Source: CAZSDU01 sp963662525 (GTDB taxonomy: Bacteria > Bacteroidota > Bacteroidia > Bacteroidales > FEN-979). From it: a DNA stretch of 64,000 nt. Under the pieces are notes generated by a model that saw nothing but the letters and a program-made list of their open reading frames with translations, was not told the DNA's origin and ran no database searches. The stretch is from assembly GCA_963662525.1 (NCBI GenBank), contig OY759717.1, positions 558,001 to 622,000 on the forward strand. Direction: 5' to 3'. The position numbers and the translations under genes are program-made. Every line of letters begins with the position of its first letter. Position 1 is the first letter of the stretch. Shown one piece after another: positions 8,920 through 17,487 of this stretch.

Positions 8920-10183
8920 TTATCGGCGAGTTCTGCCGACACTTACCTTTTTATTGATTTTCCCTCTGGTTCAGGCAGCTTATATTTTTATTCCTATGGA
9001 TGAAACCCAGAAGAATCATTTGAAAGCATACGGCATTGCCTACTGGGTACTTCAAAAGGATGTTGAAGTAGATTGGCTTTTAAATTACCAGGGAGGGAGC
9101 TTTATGTTTCCCTATGCCAGGGTTTTTGAAGAGGAGTGCAACATCAGGGGAGTCAGTTATCAGATCATTGCCGATGGCCAATCGGCAGCAATTCTTCTGG
9201 AAATCTCAGATCCCCAGGAAAATAAAGAAAATATCAAACTTCATAAAGCACCAAAAATAGCCGTTTATTCACCGAAAAACAAGCAACCTTGGGATGATGC
9301 TGTTACACTGGTTCTGACTTATGCAGAGATCCCGTACATAGTTGTTTATGATGAAGAAATTCTATCCGGGGTGTTACCATTGTACGATTGGTTGCATTTG
9401 CATCATGAGGATTATACAGGGCAATATGGAAAATTCTGGGCCGCTTACCGGAATTATGCCTGGTACTTGGAAGATGTAAAAGTCAATGAAGAGAATGCTA
9501 CAAGACTTGGATTTGAAAAAGTTTCACAAATGAAACTTGCCGTTGCAAAAAAGATCCGTGATTTTGTTGCAGGTGGAGGATATTTATTTGCCATGTGTTC
9601 GGCTCCTGACAGTTATGACGTTGCCTTATCCGCGGAAGGAATTGATATTTGTGATGTCATGTTTGACGGGGATTCCCCGGACCCAGATGCACAGTCGAAA
9701 CTGGATTATTCAAAATGTTTTGCTTTTGATCAGTTTTCCATCAATACCAATCCCTATGAATATGAAATATCGTCGATTGATGTCACAGAAACCAGATCGA
9801 GAAGCATAACGAAAAATAATGACTATTTTTCCTTATTTGATTTTTCTGCCAAATGGGATCCTGTTCCCAGTATGCTCTGCCAGGATCATGAAACCATGAT
9901 TCATGGTTTTATGGGACAAACTACAGCCTTTAACAAAAAACACATCAAATCCAGTGTGGTTATCCTTGGAGAAAACAGGTCTTTTAATGAAGCCCGTTAC
10001 ATTCACGGAGATTTTGGGAAAGGAACCTGGACCTTTTTGGGCGGTCATGACCCTGAAGATTACCAGCATATGGTTGGAGACCCTCCGACCGATCTGAAAT
10101 TACACCCAAATTCTCCAGGTTACAGACTGATCCTGAATAATGTTCTTTTCCCTGCAGCAAAAAAAGAAAAGCGAAAAACCTGA
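8888..10183 (+). CDS. Secreted 'asparagine synthetase B-like' protein of Bacteroidota, function unknown
   Basis: 431 residues from ATG 8888; ATGs at 8894 and 8906 are equally possible, and the last gives a cleaner signal peptide (FLLIFPLVQA). I recognise the family from Bacteroidota genomes, where the automatic label is 'asparagine synthetase B'. The sequence has neither an N-terminal-nucleophile Cys2 glutaminase nor a PP-loop ATP site, so the label is unsupported. Residues about 210-235 (FVAGGGYLFAMCSAPD) resemble the nucleophile elbow of class I glutamine-amidotransferase-like folds. Histidine-rich motifs occur too (DWLHLHHEDYTGQYGKF, LGGHDPEDYQH). It overlaps the dnaB 3' end by 32 bp or less. 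I infer an exported hydrolase-like protein with unknown substrate. Confidence 0.85.
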   Translation: MTMINQMFPSSYRRVLPTLTFLLIFPLVQAAYIFIPMDETQKNHLKAYGIAYWVLQKDVEVDWLLNYQGGSFMFPYARVFEEECNIRGVSYQIIADGQSAAILLEISDPQENKENIKLHKAPKIAVYSPKNKQPWDDAVTLVLTYAEIPYIVVYDEEILSGVLPLYDWLHLHHEDYTGQYGKFWAAYRNYAWYLEDVKVNEENATRLGFEKVSQMKLAVAKKIRDFVAGGGYLFAMCSAPDSYDVALSAEGIDICDVMFDGDSPDPDAQSKLDYSKCFAFDQFSINTNPYEYEISSIDVTETRSRSITKNNDYFSLFDFSAKWDPVPSMLCQDHETMIHGFMGQTTAFNKKHIKSSVVILGENRSFNEARYIHGDFGKGTWTFLGGHDPEDYQHMVGDPPTDLKLHPNSPGYRLILNNVLFPAAKKEKRKT

Positions 10184-10188
10184 GTTGA

Positions 10189-11022
10189 TTAATTCCTCAG
10201 ATATTTATCATTGATCCATAAATGATACAGCCTTCCTTCAAAATTATAATCAACCCTGTCGTCACATCCTGATTTCCCCATATATTCTATGGTTCCGGAA
10301 CGAACATCTCCATCCTGTATGATGATTTGAATCATCCCATCATGTATCCACGGACAACTTAACGAATCTGCCAGCGGGCCGGTGATGGTTGATTGGAAAG
10401 CATACCCCCTTGAAGACATGCCGTATCCCTTCCCTTCAATGGTGATCAGGATTTTTTCCGGATTGGGGAGCATTGAGGGCGGGTCAACCAGGTAAAGTAA
10501 TTCGCCTTCCCAGTGAATATTATGAATGGAATCTTTGGTAATGACCGCGCTATCGACCCGGCTAGTAAACCCAATTTTTCCATCCCGGTTTATTCCGGAA
10601 TTTTCAAGATGATAATCACCAATAATATGGTGATTATCTTCGAAATAATCAAGAAATGAGAATTGAATCTGGGCCCCGTCAAGAAATAAATTTGTATCCA
10701 AAACGGCGATAAAAGATCCGAAGCGGATCACACTATCCTGACATAAGTCACCATCAAAAAGAAAAGTGATTTTTTTGCCTGACTCGCTCAGATATACCGT
10801 GGCACCATCAATAAATGCCTGATGAACTTCCATTAAAACAGAATCAGTACAGGCTCTGAGCAGCATGGTAAAAGCATAGTTAAATGGACGTTGGGAAAGA
10901 ATATTATCATTGGTCGCATTCAGGATTGGTCTCAGGTCGTATGGTTGGTTTTTTTTACATGCCAAGGTAAACCCCAACAGGTAAACCCAGACCAGAATAA
11001 TACATAAGTATTTCATCTGCAT
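10189..11022 (-). CDS. Putative lipoprotein, unknown function
   Basis: 277 residues. The N-terminal hydrophobic segment ends in GFTLACKK, a good lipobox, so the mature protein should be lipidated and envelope-bound. The remainder is beta-rich with alternating polar strands and no enzyme motif I recognise. Cysteines in the mature part (RACTDS, DGDLCQDS, LSCPWI, KSGCDD) may form disulfides. The ATG at 11022 overlaps the folA stop by one base (TAATG); an alternative ATG lies at 11016. It is the last gene of the thyA-folA unit and convergent with the AsnB-like gene. Confidence 0.75.
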   Translation of the reverse strand: MQMKYLCIILVWVYLLGFTLACKKNQPYDLRPILNATNDNILSQRPFNYAFTMLLRACTDSVLMEVHQAFIDGATVYLSESGKKITFLFDGDLCQDSVIRFGSFIAVLDTNLFLDGAQIQFSFLDYFEDNHHIIGDYHLENSGINRDGKIGFTSRVDSAVITKDSIHNIHWEGELLYLVDPPSMLPNPEKILITIEGKGYGMSSRGYAFQSTITGPLADSLSCPWIHDGMIQIIIQDGDVRSGTIEYMGKSGCDDRVDYNFEGRLYHLWINDKYLRN

Positions 11023-11510
11023 TATTTTAACCTGTCATAAATCATAAAAGAATAGGCCAACTCAGATTCTTCTTCAGGTAGAAAAATTTCTTCTTTTTGA
11101 AGGATCCATTGATCAAAATCGATTTCAGGGAAAAAGACATCTCCTTCAAAAATTTTATGAACCTGAGTCAGGTACAAGCGATCAGTATATGGCAAAAATT
11201 GCCTGTACACCGATGCCCCTCCAATAATGAAGTTCTCTTCTGATGGTTTGCATTTATCAATGGCCTCCTGAATAGAATAAGCCATTTCACATCCTTCGAT
11301 AACCTCTCCCGTGACATCCGTGATCACAATACTTCTCCTGTTCGGAAGAGGACGTTTAGGAAGAGACAAATAGGTTCTCTTTCCCATGATGATGGTATGT
11401 CCCGTGGTAATCTGTTTGAAACGTTTCAGATCATTGGGTATATGCCACAACAGATTGTTATTTTTTCCGATGGCGAGGTTTTCTGCAACAGCAACAATAA
11501 TTGATATCAT
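11022..11510 (-). CDS. folA: Dihydrofolate reductase
   Basis: 162 residues, the normal size. It reduces dihydrofolate to tetrahydrofolate with NADPH and so regenerates the cofactor that thymidylate synthase oxidises. Visible features: MISIIVAVAENLAIGKNN with Met20-loop-type IGKNNNLLWHIP, the catalytic acid Asp27 in IPNDLKRF, the NADPH-binding GHTIIMGKRTY and FIIGGASVYRQFL. It lies 11 bp downstream of thyA on the same strand, so the two act as a functional pair. Its stop overlaps the start of the lipoprotein gene. Confidence 0.97.
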   Translation of the reverse strand: MISIIVAVAENLAIGKNNNLLWHIPNDLKRFKQITTGHTIIMGKRTYLSLPKRPLPNRRSIVITDVTGEVIEGCEMAYSIQEAIDKCKPSEENFIIGGASVYRQFLPYTDRLYLTQVHKIFEGDVFFPEIDFDQWILQKEEIFLPEEESELAYSFMIYDRLK

Positions 11511-11521
11511 AATTTCATCCT

Positions 11522-12316
11522 TTAAACAGCAATATCCCCTTTGATGTGGGGATGGGCCTGATAGTTCTCCAGTGAGAAATCATCGAACCGGAATTGAAAA
11601 AGGTCAGTTTTTGAAGGGTTCAGTTTCATCGCGGGCGAAGGAAAAGGATCCCTTGTTAACTGAAGCCTTGCCTGTTCAATATGATTCAGATAAATATGGG
11701 CATCGCCCAGTGTGTGAATAAAATCTCCCGGTTTCAGTCCGGTAGCCTGAGCCATCATAAGAGTAAGCAAGGCATAGGATGCAATATTAAAAGGCACACC
11801 CAGAAAAATATCACAACTTCGCTGATACATCTGGCAGGAAAGTTCACCCTTTGCCACATAGAACTGGAACAATAAGTGGCAGGGGGGTAAAGCCATTTTA
11901 TCCAGTTCTCCAACATTCCAGGCACTTACAATGTGCCGTCGTGAATCAGGATTACTTTTAATCGATCCTATGACCTGACTTATCTGATCTATAGGAGTGC
12001 CATCAGACTTCGGCCATGATCTCCATTGGTATCCGTATACTGGTCCGAGATTTCCTTCAGCATCGGCCCATTCATTCCAGATCGAAACTTTATTTTCGAT
12101 CAGATAACTGATATTTGTTGAACCCTGAAGGAACCATAGCAACTCATAGATGATGGAGCGTAAATGCAGTTTTTTTGTAGTAACAAGGGGAAAGCTATTT
12201 CTCAGATCAAACCTCATCTGATAACCAAAAACACTGATGGTACCCGTGCCCGTCCGGTCGGTTTTTTCTACACCGTTTTCGAGCACGTGGTTGAGAAGGG
12301 TTAGGTATTGTTGCAT
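11522..12316 (-). CDS. thyA: Thymidylate synthase
   Basis: 264 residues, the same length as the E. coli enzyme. It methylates dUMP to dTMP using methylene-tetrahydrofolate. The catalytic nucleophile is Cys146 in LPPCHLLFQF, followed by the dUMP-contacting QRSCDIFLGVPFN. The N-terminal DRTGTGT and C-terminal HPHIKGDIAV are intact. It sits between a nucleoside transporter (42 bp upstream) and folA (11 bp downstream), a coherent thymidine-nucleotide operon. Confidence 0.98.
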   Translation of the reverse strand: MQQYLTLLNHVLENGVEKTDRTGTGTISVFGYQMRFDLRNSFPLVTTKKLHLRSIIYELLWFLQGSTNISYLIENKVSIWNEWADAEGNLGPVYGYQWRSWPKSDGTPIDQISQVIGSIKSNPDSRRHIVSAWNVGELDKMALPPCHLLFQFYVAKGELSCQMYQRSCDIFLGVPFNIASYALLTLMMAQATGLKPGDFIHTLGDAHIYLNHIEQARLQLTRDPFPSPAMKLNPSKTDLFQFRFDDFSLENYQAHPHIKGDIAV

Positions 12317-12358
12317 AACAAACAGCTATGGGGTGAAACAGAATAACCGCGAAAAAAA

Positions 12359-13612
12359 TTAATGATTTGGTAGTGAAGTAAAGGATTTTGGATCGTGTTT
12401 GTGTTTGAAAAAGATTGCAAAAAGGATGACAATAATTAGTGAATATATAGCGAATGTGAGCCAAATACCACTCCAGTCGCTGATTCCCTCATGTCTAAAG
12501 AACCTGTCGATGATGATACCACTGAGTATACTTCCGAGTATGGCACCAAAACCATTGGTCATCATCATGAACAAGCCCTGAGCACTGGCTTTGATTTCCG
12601 GTTTACTCTGGGATTCAACAAAGAGGGAGCCGGAAATATTGAAAAAGTCGAAAGCCATTCCATAAATAATACAGGAAAGGATGATCATCCAAAGTCCTTC
12701 GGCAGGATTTCCGAACGAGAAAAGACCGAACCTTAATACCCAGGCGATCATACTGAAAAGCATCACTTTCTTGATCCCAAATCTTTTCATAAAGAATGGA
12801 ATGGTAAGAATAAATAATGTTTCCGATATCTGAGAAATGGACATGATGATTTCAGGATATTTCACTGAAACAAGATTTTTATAAATATCGAGTTTAGCAA
12901 AATCATCCAGAAAATTAGCTCCATAAGCATTGGTCAGTTGGAGTGATGCCCCTAAAAACATAGCAAAAATAAAAAACACTGCCATCTTGGAATTTTTAAA
13001 AAGCGAGAAAGCATTTAACCCAAGGGATTCGATCAATGAACTCTTATGACCTTTGCCAAGGGGTGGACATTTGGGCATGGTGATCGCATAGATGCCCAGG
13101 AGAAGAGATGCACCGGAGGCAACATAAAACTGGGCTGACAATGCGCCCAATCCGCTCAGGCTTATGGTCCATAGGGCCACGATAAAACCAATGGTTCCCC
13201 AAACCCGTATTGGAGGATAATCCTTGATAATATCCATATTCCTGCCCTTGAGTGTGGTATAGGCAACCGTAATTGATAATGAAATTGTAGGCATGTAAAA
13301 TAACATGTTCAATAGCATAATCCAGAACATTGTAGTGGGATTACTGATAAAGGGAACCATAAAAAGAATGAAAGCAGCAATGATATGAAATAGTCCATAT
13401 AGTTTTTCTGCATTCACCCAGCGATCGGCAATAATACCTGCAAGGGCGGGCATAAACAAAGAGGCGATTCCCATGGTGGAAAAAATTGCACCAAATTCAG
13501 TATAAGACCAGTGCATGGTATTATCACAATATTTACCAATAGTAAGGAGCCATGAGCCCCAGATGAAAAATTGCAAAAAATTCATGATGACGAGTCGCAG
13601 TTTAATTCCCAT
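12359..13612 (-). CDS. Nucleoside permease, NupG/XapB-type MFS transporter
   Basis: 417 residues with about 12 hydrophobic segments. The N-terminus (RLVIMNFLQFFIWGSWLLT) and GIIADRWVNAEK are typical of the nucleoside:H+ symporter family (NupG, XapB). The central VWGTIGFIVALW is also characteristic. It should import nucleosides across the inner membrane by proton symport. Placement next to thyA and folA agrees with a role in pyrimidine or purine salvage. It starts 11 bp after the bifunctional nuclease gene and is probably cotranscribed with it. Substrate preference cannot be read from the sequence. Confidence 0.88.
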   Translation of the reverse strand: MGIKLRLVIMNFLQFFIWGSWLLTIGKYCDNTMHWSYTEFGAIFSTMGIASLFMPALAGIIADRWVNAEKLYGLFHIIAAFILFMVPFISNPTTMFWIMLLNMLFYMPTISLSITVAYTTLKGRNMDIIKDYPPIRVWGTIGFIVALWTISLSGLGALSAQFYVASGASLLLGIYAITMPKCPPLGKGHKSSLIESLGLNAFSLFKNSKMAVFFIFAMFLGASLQLTNAYGANFLDDFAKLDIYKNLVSVKYPEIIMSISQISETLFILTIPFFMKRFGIKKVMLFSMIAWVLRFGLFSFGNPAEGLWMIILSCIIYGMAFDFFNISGSLFVESQSKPEIKASAQGLFMMMTNGFGAILGSILSGIIIDRFFRHEGISDWSGIWLTFAIYSLIIVILFAIFFKHKHDPKSFTSLPNH

Positions 13613-13623
13613 GATTTATATCT

Positions 13624-14208
13624 TTATTTTCGTTTATTAATCTCATCTCTAATCTGAGATGCCTTTTCATAGTCCTCATTTTCAATAGCCTCCTGCAGCA
13701 TCTCTTTCAGCTCAGGAATACCATAATCGGTATATTCAGTCTGACTAAAGGTTGCATTTTCATTTTTTAATTTTGATGTTTTCATCTCTTTTTTTTCATC
13801 TCCAATCAGGATGCCTGCAGCCGTCATAATACTTTCATAAGTATAGATGGGGCAGTGAAAACGCAGGGCAAGGGCAATGGCATCAGAAGTCCGTGAGTCG
13901 ACCTCTTGTTCAGTTTCTCCGTCAGTGCACAGCAGTATGGCATAGAAAACACCCTCGACAAATTTGTTGATTACAACCTCTTTGACTTCAATGTTAAATG
14001 ATTCAGCAAAGACTTTAAACAGATCATGGGTAAGCGGGCGGGGTGTTTTTATTTTTTCAATTTCTATAGCAATAGCCTGCGCTTCAAAACCTCCTATAAT
14101 AATAGGCAGGCGGCGATTCCCTTCCTGTTCACCCAAAATGAGCGCATAGGCACCATTTTGTGATTGACTGTATGACATGCTGATGATATCAAGCCTGATT
14201 TTCTCCAT
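13624..14208 (-). CDS. Bifunctional nuclease family protein with C-terminal UVR motif
   Basis: 194 residues. Residues 1-130 form the BFN/DUF151 domain (YALILGEQEGNRRLPIIIGG, VDSRTSDAIALALRF), a family with reported RNase and DNase activity in plants. Residues about 165-190 (EDYEKASQIRDEINKR) form a UVR motif as in UvrB/UvrC and Clp adaptors, a protein-contact helix pair. The combination is usual in Bacteroidota. It is the first gene of the nucleoside/thyA/folA unit and divergent from the pyrophosphatase gene. Its real function in bacteria is not settled. Confidence 0.9.
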   Translation of the reverse strand: MEKIRLDIISMSYSQSQNGAYALILGEQEGNRRLPIIIGGFEAQAIAIEIEKIKTPRPLTHDLFKVFAESFNIEVKEVVINKFVEGVFYAILLCTDGETEQEVDSRTSDAIALALRFHCPIYTYESIMTAAGILIGDEKKEMKTSKLKNENATFSQTEYTDYGIPELKEMLQEAIENEDYEKASQIRDEINKRK

Positions 14209-14282
14209 ATCTGCTCAAAGAATTAACCCATACAAACCTAAATGATTTTTCGTTACATGACAGGTGACTGTGGAAAAAAACA

Positions 14283-14313
14283 CTTGGTTTTTGAAAAATA
14301 CTTTTTACTTTTG
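14283..14313 (+). promoter_or_regulatory. Putative sigma-ABfr type promoter of the membrane pyrophosphatase gene
   Basis: CTTG (one mismatch to the -33 TTTG) at 14283-14286, a 19-base spacer, then TACTTTTG at 14306-14313. This is the Bacteroidota primary promoter layout. It ends 30 bases before ATG 14344 and therefore excludes the upstream in-frame ATG at 14242 as the start. Confidence 0.55.
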
Positions 14314-14343
14314 TATAAAGTACAAACAACTAAATACGTTCAT

Positions 14344-16764
14344 ATGAAAAAACTGAATGCTTTGATAATGGCTTTGCTCCTCCCATTTATAACCTTTGCC
14401 AGTGAGGCAAATCTTGTAATTCCTGCAGGTATCAGAGACCAATCCATCCTTTACTGGGGATTTTTGATCACGGTAGCAGGTTTCATGTTTGGATTATTCC
14501 AGTTTCTCAAAGTCAAGAAAATCAGGGCACATAGATCCATGCTGGATGTTGCTCAGGTAATTTTTGAAACCGCCAAGACTTACCTCATTCAGCAGGGAAA
14601 GTTTCTAGTCATCCTTTTCATTTTTATCGGTTCAGCCGTAGCATTTTATTTTGGTTGGCTTTCCGATGCTCATTTTGGAATCGGCGGGGTTTTAATGATT
14701 CTTGGATGGACTGTCATTGGTATTCTGGGTTCATACAGTGTAGCCTGGTTTGGTATCAGGATGAACACCCTGGCCAATGCCCGTATGGCCTTTGCTTCGC
14801 TCGAAAGAAAACCGATAAAGCTCCTGAATATTCCCCTGAATGCCGGGATGAGTATTGGCGTTGTACTTATTTCCCTGGAATTGATTATGATGCTCATTAT
14901 TTTAATGTTTGTCCCTGGCGAATATGCCGGAGCCAGTTTCATCGGATTTGCCATTGGTGAATCACTCGGAGCTTCAGCCCTGAGAATTGCTGGAGGTATT
15001 TTTACCAAAATTGCCGACATCGGGTCTGACCTGATGAAGGTGATCTTTAAGATCGGTGAGGATGATCCCAGAAATCCCGGTACCATCGCCGACTGTGTTG
15101 GCGACAATGCCGGCGACAGTGTTGGTCCTACCGCTGATGGTTTTGAAACCTACGGTGTAACCGGTGTTGCATTAATCTCATTTATCATCCTTGCCGTTGC
15201 GGACGCCTCACTCCAGATCCAATTACTTACCTGGATATTTGTGATGAGAATTTTCATGATCATCACTTCCATCGTTTCTTTCTGGATTAACGGCGCCATC
15301 AGCAAAGCAAAATACAGTCATGTTGACGATCTGGATTTCGAAAAACCCTTGACTTCTCTGGTCTGGATTACATCCATTTTATCTATCATTGTCACTTTTC
15401 TCATCAGTTATCTAACCATCAGCGATCTTCCAAATAATCTTTGGATTACATTATCGGTTATTATCAGTGCAGGAACCCTGGGTGCGGCATTGATCCCTGA
15501 ATTTACGAAACTCTTCACCAGTCCGAAGTCGACCCATGTCAATGAAGTGGTTGTTGCATCACAAGAAGGCGGAGCTTCACTGAATATTCTCTCAGGACTT
15601 GTTGCGGGAAATTTCAGTGCATTCTGGCAGGGCATGGTCTTTTTCCTGCTCATGTTCATTGCCTATTTTGCCAGTACTTTTGGACTGAGTAACTTCATGA
15701 TTTATCCATCCATCTTTGCTTTCGGATTGGTGGCCTTTGGTATGCTTGGCATGGGACCTGTTACCATTGCGGTAGACAGTTACGGTCCGGTTACCGACAA
15801 TGCCCAATCCATCTATGAATTATCACTCATCGAAGAAATACCAGGGATCAGCGCTGAAATTGAAAAAGATTTTGGATTTAAACCGGATTTTGAAAAATCC
15901 AAGCATTATCTTGAAGCCAATGATGGAGCCGGCAACACTTTTAAAGCCACCGCGAAGCCAGTCCTTATCGGAACTGCAGTCGTAGGTGCTACTACGATGA
16001 TTTTTTCACTGATCCTGGTGATCAAAAAGTCATTGGGTATTGAGCCTGAACAAGTTTTAAATTTACTGAATCCCTACTCTATTCTTGGATTTTTACTCGG
16101 AGGAGCTGTTATCTACTGGTTCAGCGGTGCTTCTATCCAGGCCGTGACAACTGGTGCCAGCCGTGCAGTTACTTATATCAAGAACAATATCAACCTTGAT
16201 CCCAACGCACCTAAAAAAGCCGATACTGCCAAATCGAAAGAAGTGGTCCAAATCTGTACTGTTTACGCCCAGAAAGGGATGTTGAATATTTTCATTGCCA
16301 TATTTTCCTTCGCCCTTGCCTTTGCATTTCTTTCCTCTCCTACCGGTTTAACTGACTCCATGAGTGGTGAAGAAAAATTGAATTTTGCCTTGCCAGTTTC
16401 TCTTTTTGTGAGTTACCTGATTTCCATCGCTTTCTTCGGCCTTTACCAGGCAATCTTCATGGCCAATGCCGGGGGAGCCTGGGATAATGCCAAAAAGGTA
16501 ATTGAAGTTGACATGAAAGAAAAGGGAACTGATCTTCATGCCGCCTCCGTTGTCGGTGATACCGTTGGGGATCCTTTCAAAGACACATCATCCGTTGCCA
16601 TGAACCCCATCATTAAATTCACCACCTTGTTCGGGTTGTTGGCCATGGAAATTGCCTTATCTGAACATTTCAGGCCGATGGCCCATTATATCGGACTAGC
16701 TTTTTTCGCCATTGCTTTGTATTTTGTTTACCGTTCATTTTATAAAATGCGTATTAAAGACTGA
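14344..16764 (+). CDS. hppA: Membrane-bound ion-pumping pyrophosphatase, divergent type
   Basis: 806 residues from ATG 14344, with about 16 membrane segments. It couples pyrophosphate hydrolysis to H+ and/or Na+ export. Substrate-site motifs are present but altered: EDDPRNPGTIADCVGDNAGDSVGPTADGFETYG (residues about 239-271) matches the canonical site up to GDN, after which GDVAGMGADLFESY-type sequence is replaced. The second site VVGDTVGDPFKDTS is intact. GNTFKA (residues 530-535) has Lys at the position that separates K+-independent (Lys) from K+-dependent (Ala) enzymes. An N-terminal signal-like helix ends in FITFAS. It forms a single-gene unit with its own promoter and terminator. The transported ion cannot be assigned by eye. 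Confidence 0.93.
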   Translation: MKKLNALIMALLLPFITFASEANLVIPAGIRDQSILYWGFLITVAGFMFGLFQFLKVKKIRAHRSMLDVAQVIFETAKTYLIQQGKFLVILFIFIGSAVAFYFGWLSDAHFGIGGVLMILGWTVIGILGSYSVAWFGIRMNTLANARMAFASLERKPIKLLNIPLNAGMSIGVVLISLELIMMLIILMFVPGEYAGASFIGFAIGESLGASALRIAGGIFTKIADIGSDLMKVIFKIGEDDPRNPGTIADCVGDNAGDSVGPTADGFETYGVTGVALISFIILAVADASLQIQLLTWIFVMRIFMIITSIVSFWINGAISKAKYSHVDDLDFEKPLTSLVWITSILSIIVTFLISYLTISDLPNNLWITLSVIISAGTLGAALIPEFTKLFTSPKSTHVNEVVVASQEGGASLNILSGLVAGNFSAFWQGMVFFLLMFIAYFASTFGLSNFMIYPSIFAFGLVAFGMLGMGPVTIAVDSYGPVTDNAQSIYELSLIEEIPGISAEIEKDFGFKPDFEKSKHYLEANDGAGNTFKATAKPVLIGTAVVGATTMIFSLILVIKKSLGIEPEQVLNLLNPYSILGFLLGGAVIYWFSGASIQAVTTGASRAVTYIKNNINLDPNAPKKADTAKSKEVVQICTVYAQKGMLNIFIAIFSFALAFAFLSSPTGLTDSMSGEEKLNFALPVSLFVSYLISIAFFGLYQAIFMANAGGAWDNAKKVIEVDMKEKGTDLHAASVVGDTVGDPFKDTSSVAMNPIIKFTTLFGLLAMEIALSEHFRPMAHYIGLAFFAIALYFVYRSFYKMRIKD

Positions 16765-16784
16765 TATTTCCATGTTTCACAAGG

Positions 16785-16819
16785 AGGCTGTCAGAATATT
16801 TCCGGCAGCCTTTTTTTTT
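16785..16819 (+). terminator. Rho-independent terminator of hppA
   Basis: AGGCTGTC (16785-16792) pairs with GGCAGCCT (16804-16811), including one G-T wobble, around an 11-base loop, followed by a run of T to 16819. It lies 20 bases after the stop codon and isolates the sigma-factor unit from hppA. Confidence 0.85.
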
Positions 16820-16835
16820 AATAATTTTATCATCA

Positions 16836-16872
16836 GCAGGCAACTTTTTTGTTTTTTGGTGTTTTAATAATA
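16836..16872 (+). promoter_or_regulatory. Candidate ECF-sigma promoter, copy 1 (before the sigma gene)
   Basis: GCAGGCAACTTTTTT at 16836-16850 is followed by GTGTTTTAATAATA at 16859-16872. The same 15-mer and a similar second block at identical spacing occur before the PKD gene at 18749-18785. The bipartite layout fits a -35/-10 pair recognised by an alternative sigma factor, presumably the one encoded here. The TTG at 16849 lies inside the motif and is unlikely to be the sigma start. Confidence 0.6.
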
Positions 16873-16905
16873 ACCGGAATTATAGAAAGAAACAAACGGC
16901 TTTTT

Positions 16906-17487
16906 ATGGAATCTGAAGGAAAGGGGAAATATATTATTGAATTGCTGTATGATCAGCATGCCCCTGCTCTTTTAAGTCTCTGTAAAAGATACTGCGGGAA
17001 AATTGAAGACGCCGAAGATATGCTTCATGACGGATTTATAAAAATCATCAAAAACCTCGACAAATTTGAGGAAAGGTCCCCTGGTTCACTTCAGGCCTGG
17101 ATGAAAAGGATCATGGTCAACACGGCATTGAACCATATCAGGGACCACAGCAGAGAGAAGAATATTTTCAACATCGATCCATATCTTGAAAACTATAACA
17201 TCCAGGAACCTGAAGTCGAAATCCCCTTCGAGGAACTTGCCGGTAAAATTGAGAAAGATGAGTTACTTGAAATGATCTCTTCCTTACCTCCCGGATACCG
17301 GTCGGTTTTCAATTTGTATGTTTTTGAATCTTTTACCCATAAAGAAATAGCGGAAGCCTTAGGCTGCTCTGAGAGTACTTCCAAATCTCAGCTATTAAAA
17401 GCCAGGGGTTTACTTAAAAAGAAATTACAATCTATTTTGGACAATAAACTGTATCAAAATGAAAAAAAACAGCCATCCTATCGATGA
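16906..17487 (+). CDS. ECF-family RNA polymerase sigma factor
   Basis: 193 residues from ATG 16906. Region 2 spans residues about 15-85 (LLSLCKRYCGKIEDAEDMLH and the -10-reading WMKRIMVNTALNHIRD). Region 4 spans about 118-170 (LPPGYRSVFNLYVFESFTHK, then a helix-turn-helix with IAEALGCSES). There is no region 3, as expected for ECF factors. An upstream in-frame TTG at 16849 would put the start inside the presumed promoter, so the ATG is preferred. The last 29 bases overlap the next gene, whose N-terminus looks like an anti-sigma domain. A shared upstream motif suggests autoregulation and control of the PKD protein gene at 18810. Confidence 0.93.
   Translation: MESEGKGKYIIELLYDQHAPALLSLCKRYCGKIEDAEDMLHDGFIKIIKNLDKFEERSPGSLQAWMKRIMVNTALNHIRDHSREKNIFNIDPYLENYNIQEPEVEIPFEELAGKIEKDELLEMISSLPPGYRSVFNLYVFESFTHKEIAEALGCSESTSKSQLLKARGLLKKKLQSILDNKLYQNEKKQPSYR

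Noticed and set aside
14242..14343. Longer start for the pyrophosphatase at ATG 14242
   Set aside because: The extra 34 residues look random and a good -33/-7 promoter lies inside that stretch; ATG 14344 starts a normal hydrophobic N-terminus.
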